From DATBGE01 sp036558125 (GTDB taxonomy: Bacteria > Gemmatimonadota > Gemmatimonadetes > Gemmatimonadales > GWC2-71-9), in NCBI GenBank assembly GCA_036558125.1, contig DATBGE010000199.1:1-13667 (forward strand): a stretch of 13,667 nucleotides of DNA, written 5' to 3'. The position numbers were made by a program, and so were the translations under genes. The notes under the pieces were generated by a model that worked only from the letters and a program-made list of their open reading frames with translations, had not been told where the DNA came from and made no database searches. The first letter of the stretch is position 1, and every line of letters begins with the position of its first letter. Positions 11,823-13,667 of the stretch are shown piece by piece.

Positions 11823-13667
11823 TTACTTACCCAGCACCTCCCGAATCTCACTCGCCGCCACGATCGCATTGTCCACGTCCCGCGAAAGGGCCCGTGCCTG
11901 CTGTGTCGCCATGGTGAGATCACCCAGTGCAGCGGCGGCGTCGGCCGAGCGGAGGCGCAGCAGATCGAAGCGCACATTCTGCATTGCAAGGCAGCAGGAC
12001 TCGAATTGGCCGGCGATCTGGTCGCGCCGTCCGCCCAAGTCGCGGATCGCCTTCTCCTGCCTCTCGAGCAGCGCAAGCCTCCGGGCCCGTTCCTCGTCAT
12101 CCGGTTCGCGGTTAAGCGCGGTAATCCGCTCCCGGATCCGGTCGAGGTTCTGCGTGTCCACGTTGCTGTCCATCGCCTGTAGCGTCCGGGCCAACTCAGA
12201 GGCACGCAGGTAGAGACCATCTACGGTTGCTGCCACGTCCTCAGGAAGCATCTTCCGCTCCGCCGGCGTCAGGCGATCCAGCAGCTTGTAGATCGCCATC
12301 CGGTCCCCGAACGCCTGATTTACCGCCTGGTGTTGCGCCCCGAATTCGTCCCGGCTGGGCGCCGCGATCTGCTTCACGCCCTTGTGCCCCTTGCCTCCGG
12401 GAACCATCAGGGCATCGGGTGCCGGGGGACGGCTCAGCACGTCACGCCAGGTGTACCCCGCCTGCCAGAGCTTGGAGTAGTGAGTCAACAGGCCGAAGCC
12501 CATTCCCATCATCGGGAACAGGAACCACGGTTCGCTGATTCCGGTTGCGATGTTGACCATGAAGCACCCTGCCGAGATCGCGGCCCAGCGCGCGAAGTAG
12601 GCCCGGGTCTTCTGAACGATTTTCGGCTCGCCCGTATCGGGTACCGGGAGCGGAGTGTCGTCCCGCCGTTCCATGCGCCGGCTCGCCCGCTCGGTGTGCC
12701 GGTCCAGTCTCGCGCGCCAGTCGTCTCGCCCGCGCGGCGGTCCCGGCAGCGGCGGCCCCCCCTGTCCTGCCAGCTGGCGGCCCGCGCTCGGCCGTGACGG
12801 ACGCTCGAGTCCTGAACGCGACTGCCCCCTCGTCTGGCCGGTAGGCCGGTAGCCAGTCACCGTCCGGCTCTCGAGCGCGCGACGCAACGCATCCGCCGAG
12901 GGCCATCTGCCCTCGGGATCCTTCTCGAGACACCGGGTCACGGCGAGATCGAGGTCCTCGGGCACTTCGGTCCGCAGCGTCTTGATCGGCTCGGGCATCT
13001 CGCTGATCTGTTTCATCAGGATACCCGCCACCGTTGGAGCATTGAACGGCAGCTCACCCGTCAGCATCTGATAGCTGACAATGCCGAGGCTGTAGAGGTC
13101 GCTCCGACCGTCGATTTCCTTTTCGCCGGCGGCCTGCTCGGGACTCATGTACTGCGGCGTGCCGATCGCGACACCCGCGCTGGTCAGGGTACCGCCGGAC
13201 GAGCCCGACATCGCTTTCGCAATGCCGAAGTCCGTGACCATGACCCGGCCTCGAGTGCCTTCAAGGAGGATATTGTCCGGCTTGATGTCGCGGTGGATGA
13301 CCGAAAGGGCATGTGCGGCGCTCAGCGCGTCCGCGGTCTCCTTCATGATGCGGCGGGCTTCTTCCACCGGCAGCCTGCCTCGTCGTTTGAGACGGGCGCC
13401 CAGCGACTCGCCGTCAACATATCCCATGATGAAATAGACCAGACCGTTGCCCTCACCTACCGAGTGAATTGGCACGATATGGGGATGAGACAGGCGCGCC
13501 GCGGTTTCGGCTTCGCGAGTGAAGCGAGCCCTGATTTCCTGCTGGAAGGCCAACTCGGGAGGGAGAACCTTGATGGCGACGCGACGTTTCAGGCGTTCGT
13601 CCCGTGCGCGGTAGACAACACCCATACCGCCGCGCCCGATTTCGCCCTCGATGGTGTAGGCATTGCC
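11823..13667 (-). CDS. Membrane Ser/Thr protein kinase with 2TM hairpin and C-terminal helical domain, 5' end cut
   Basis: Open to the right edge; 614 residues are visible, starting inside the glycine-rich loop (GEIGRGGMGVVYRA). Numbering from the Met at 13625, which is not the true start: Lys19 in VAIKV, alpha-C Glu38, HRDIKPDN (111-118), DFG (132-134), and activation segment to GTPQYMSPEQAAG (165 onward), so the Hanks-type kinase looks active. After the kinase domain (~255) comes a Pro/Arg-rich linker (260-335), then two closely spaced hydrophobic segments (about 347-364 and 368-382, PWFLFPMMGMGFGLL) resembling the 2TM domain, then ~200 helical, charged residues to the stop. The hairpin puts both ends in the cytoplasm, so there is no extracellular sensor. 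Only an N-terminal tip of some tens of residues should be missing. Targets unknown. Confidence 0.95.
   Translation of the reverse strand, partial: GNAYTIEGEIGRGGMGVVYRARDERLKRRVAIKVLPPELAFQQEIRARFTREAETAARLSHPHIVPIHSVGEGNGLVYFIMGYVDGESLGARLKRRGRLPVEEARRIMKETADALSAAHALSVIHRDIKPDNILLEGTRGRVMVTDFGIAKAMSGSSGGTLTSAGVAIGTPQYMSPEQAAGEKEIDGRSDLYSLGIVSYQMLTGELPFNAPTVAGILMKQISEMPEPIKTLRTEVPEDLDLAVTRCLEKDPEGRWPSADALRRALESRTVTGYRPTGQTRGQSRSGLERPSRPSAGRQLAGQGGPPLPGPPRGRDDWRARLDRHTERASRRMERRDDTPLPVPDTGEPKIVQKTRAYFARWAAISAGCFMVNIATGISEPWFLFPMMGMGFGLLTHYSKLWQAGYTWRDVLSRPPAPDALMVPGGKGHKGVKQIAAPSRDEFGAQHQAVNQAFGDRMAIYKLLDRLTPAERKMLPEDVAATVDGLYLRASELARTLQAMDSNVDTQNLDRIRERITALNREPDDEERARRLALLERQEKAIRDLGGRRDQIAGQFESCCLAMQNVRFDLLRLRSADAAAALGDLTMATQQARALSRDVDNAIVAASEIREVLGK

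Noticed and set aside
12330..12797. 155-aa plus-strand reading frame inside the kinase gene
   Set aside because: Antisense to the kinase linker and 2TM region; high-GC shadow with Pro/Arg/Ser bias.

Overview
The window is GC-rich, tightly packed bacterial DNA with no phage, transposase, CRISPR, tRNA or rRNA sequence. The gene set is a P1-family peptidase, a YtcJ-like amidohydrolase lipoprotein, periplasmic TPR proteins, an S41 processing protease, a fused alpha-beta 2-oxoacid dehydrogenase E1, a CPBP membrane protease, and a Ser/Thr kinase carrying a two-helix membrane hairpin. Together with signal peptides whose cleavage site is followed by Gln, this suggests a Gram-negative environmental bacterium, most likely Gemmatimonadota or another member of the FCB/Acidobacteria range. 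The lineage is an inference from gene style and is not proven here.

Layout. 1-852 (-): secreted P1/DmpA-like peptidase, cut by the left edge just before its expected autoprocessing site. 936-2857 (+): a small helical ORF translationally coupled (TGATG) to an exported amidohydrolase. 2911-8314 (+): an apparent operon of three paralogous secreted TPR proteins followed by an S41/Ctp-type protease; TPR1 and TPR2 each follow a copy of the same ~100-nt leader, while TPR3 and the protease are joined by overlap or very short spacing. 8316-8415: a heptanucleotide-repeat inverted element directly after the protease stop codon. 8458-10584 (+): fused E1 alpha-beta subunit. 10578-11291 (-): CPBP intramembrane protease, overlapping the E1 stop tail to tail. 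11379-11684 (+): a small secreted protein built of Arg/Asp heptads. 11689-11822: a second heptanucleotide-repeat inverted element that fills the convergent gap. 11823-13667 (-): membrane Ser/Thr kinase, cut by the right edge within its glycine-rich loop.

How the genes may work together. The clearest functional unit is the TPR-TPR-TPR-S41 operon. In proteobacteria, Ctp/Prc proteases are guided by TPR lipoproteins (NlpI with Prc, LbcA with CtpA), so three diverged TPR paralogs next to one protease suggest a periplasmic proteolysis system with several adaptors. This is inference from gene order.

The least explained DNA is (a) the duplicated TPR leader with its start-codon palindrome and (b) two intergenic elements of different sequence but identical architecture: 7-nt tandem repeats in inverted arms that touch stop codons.
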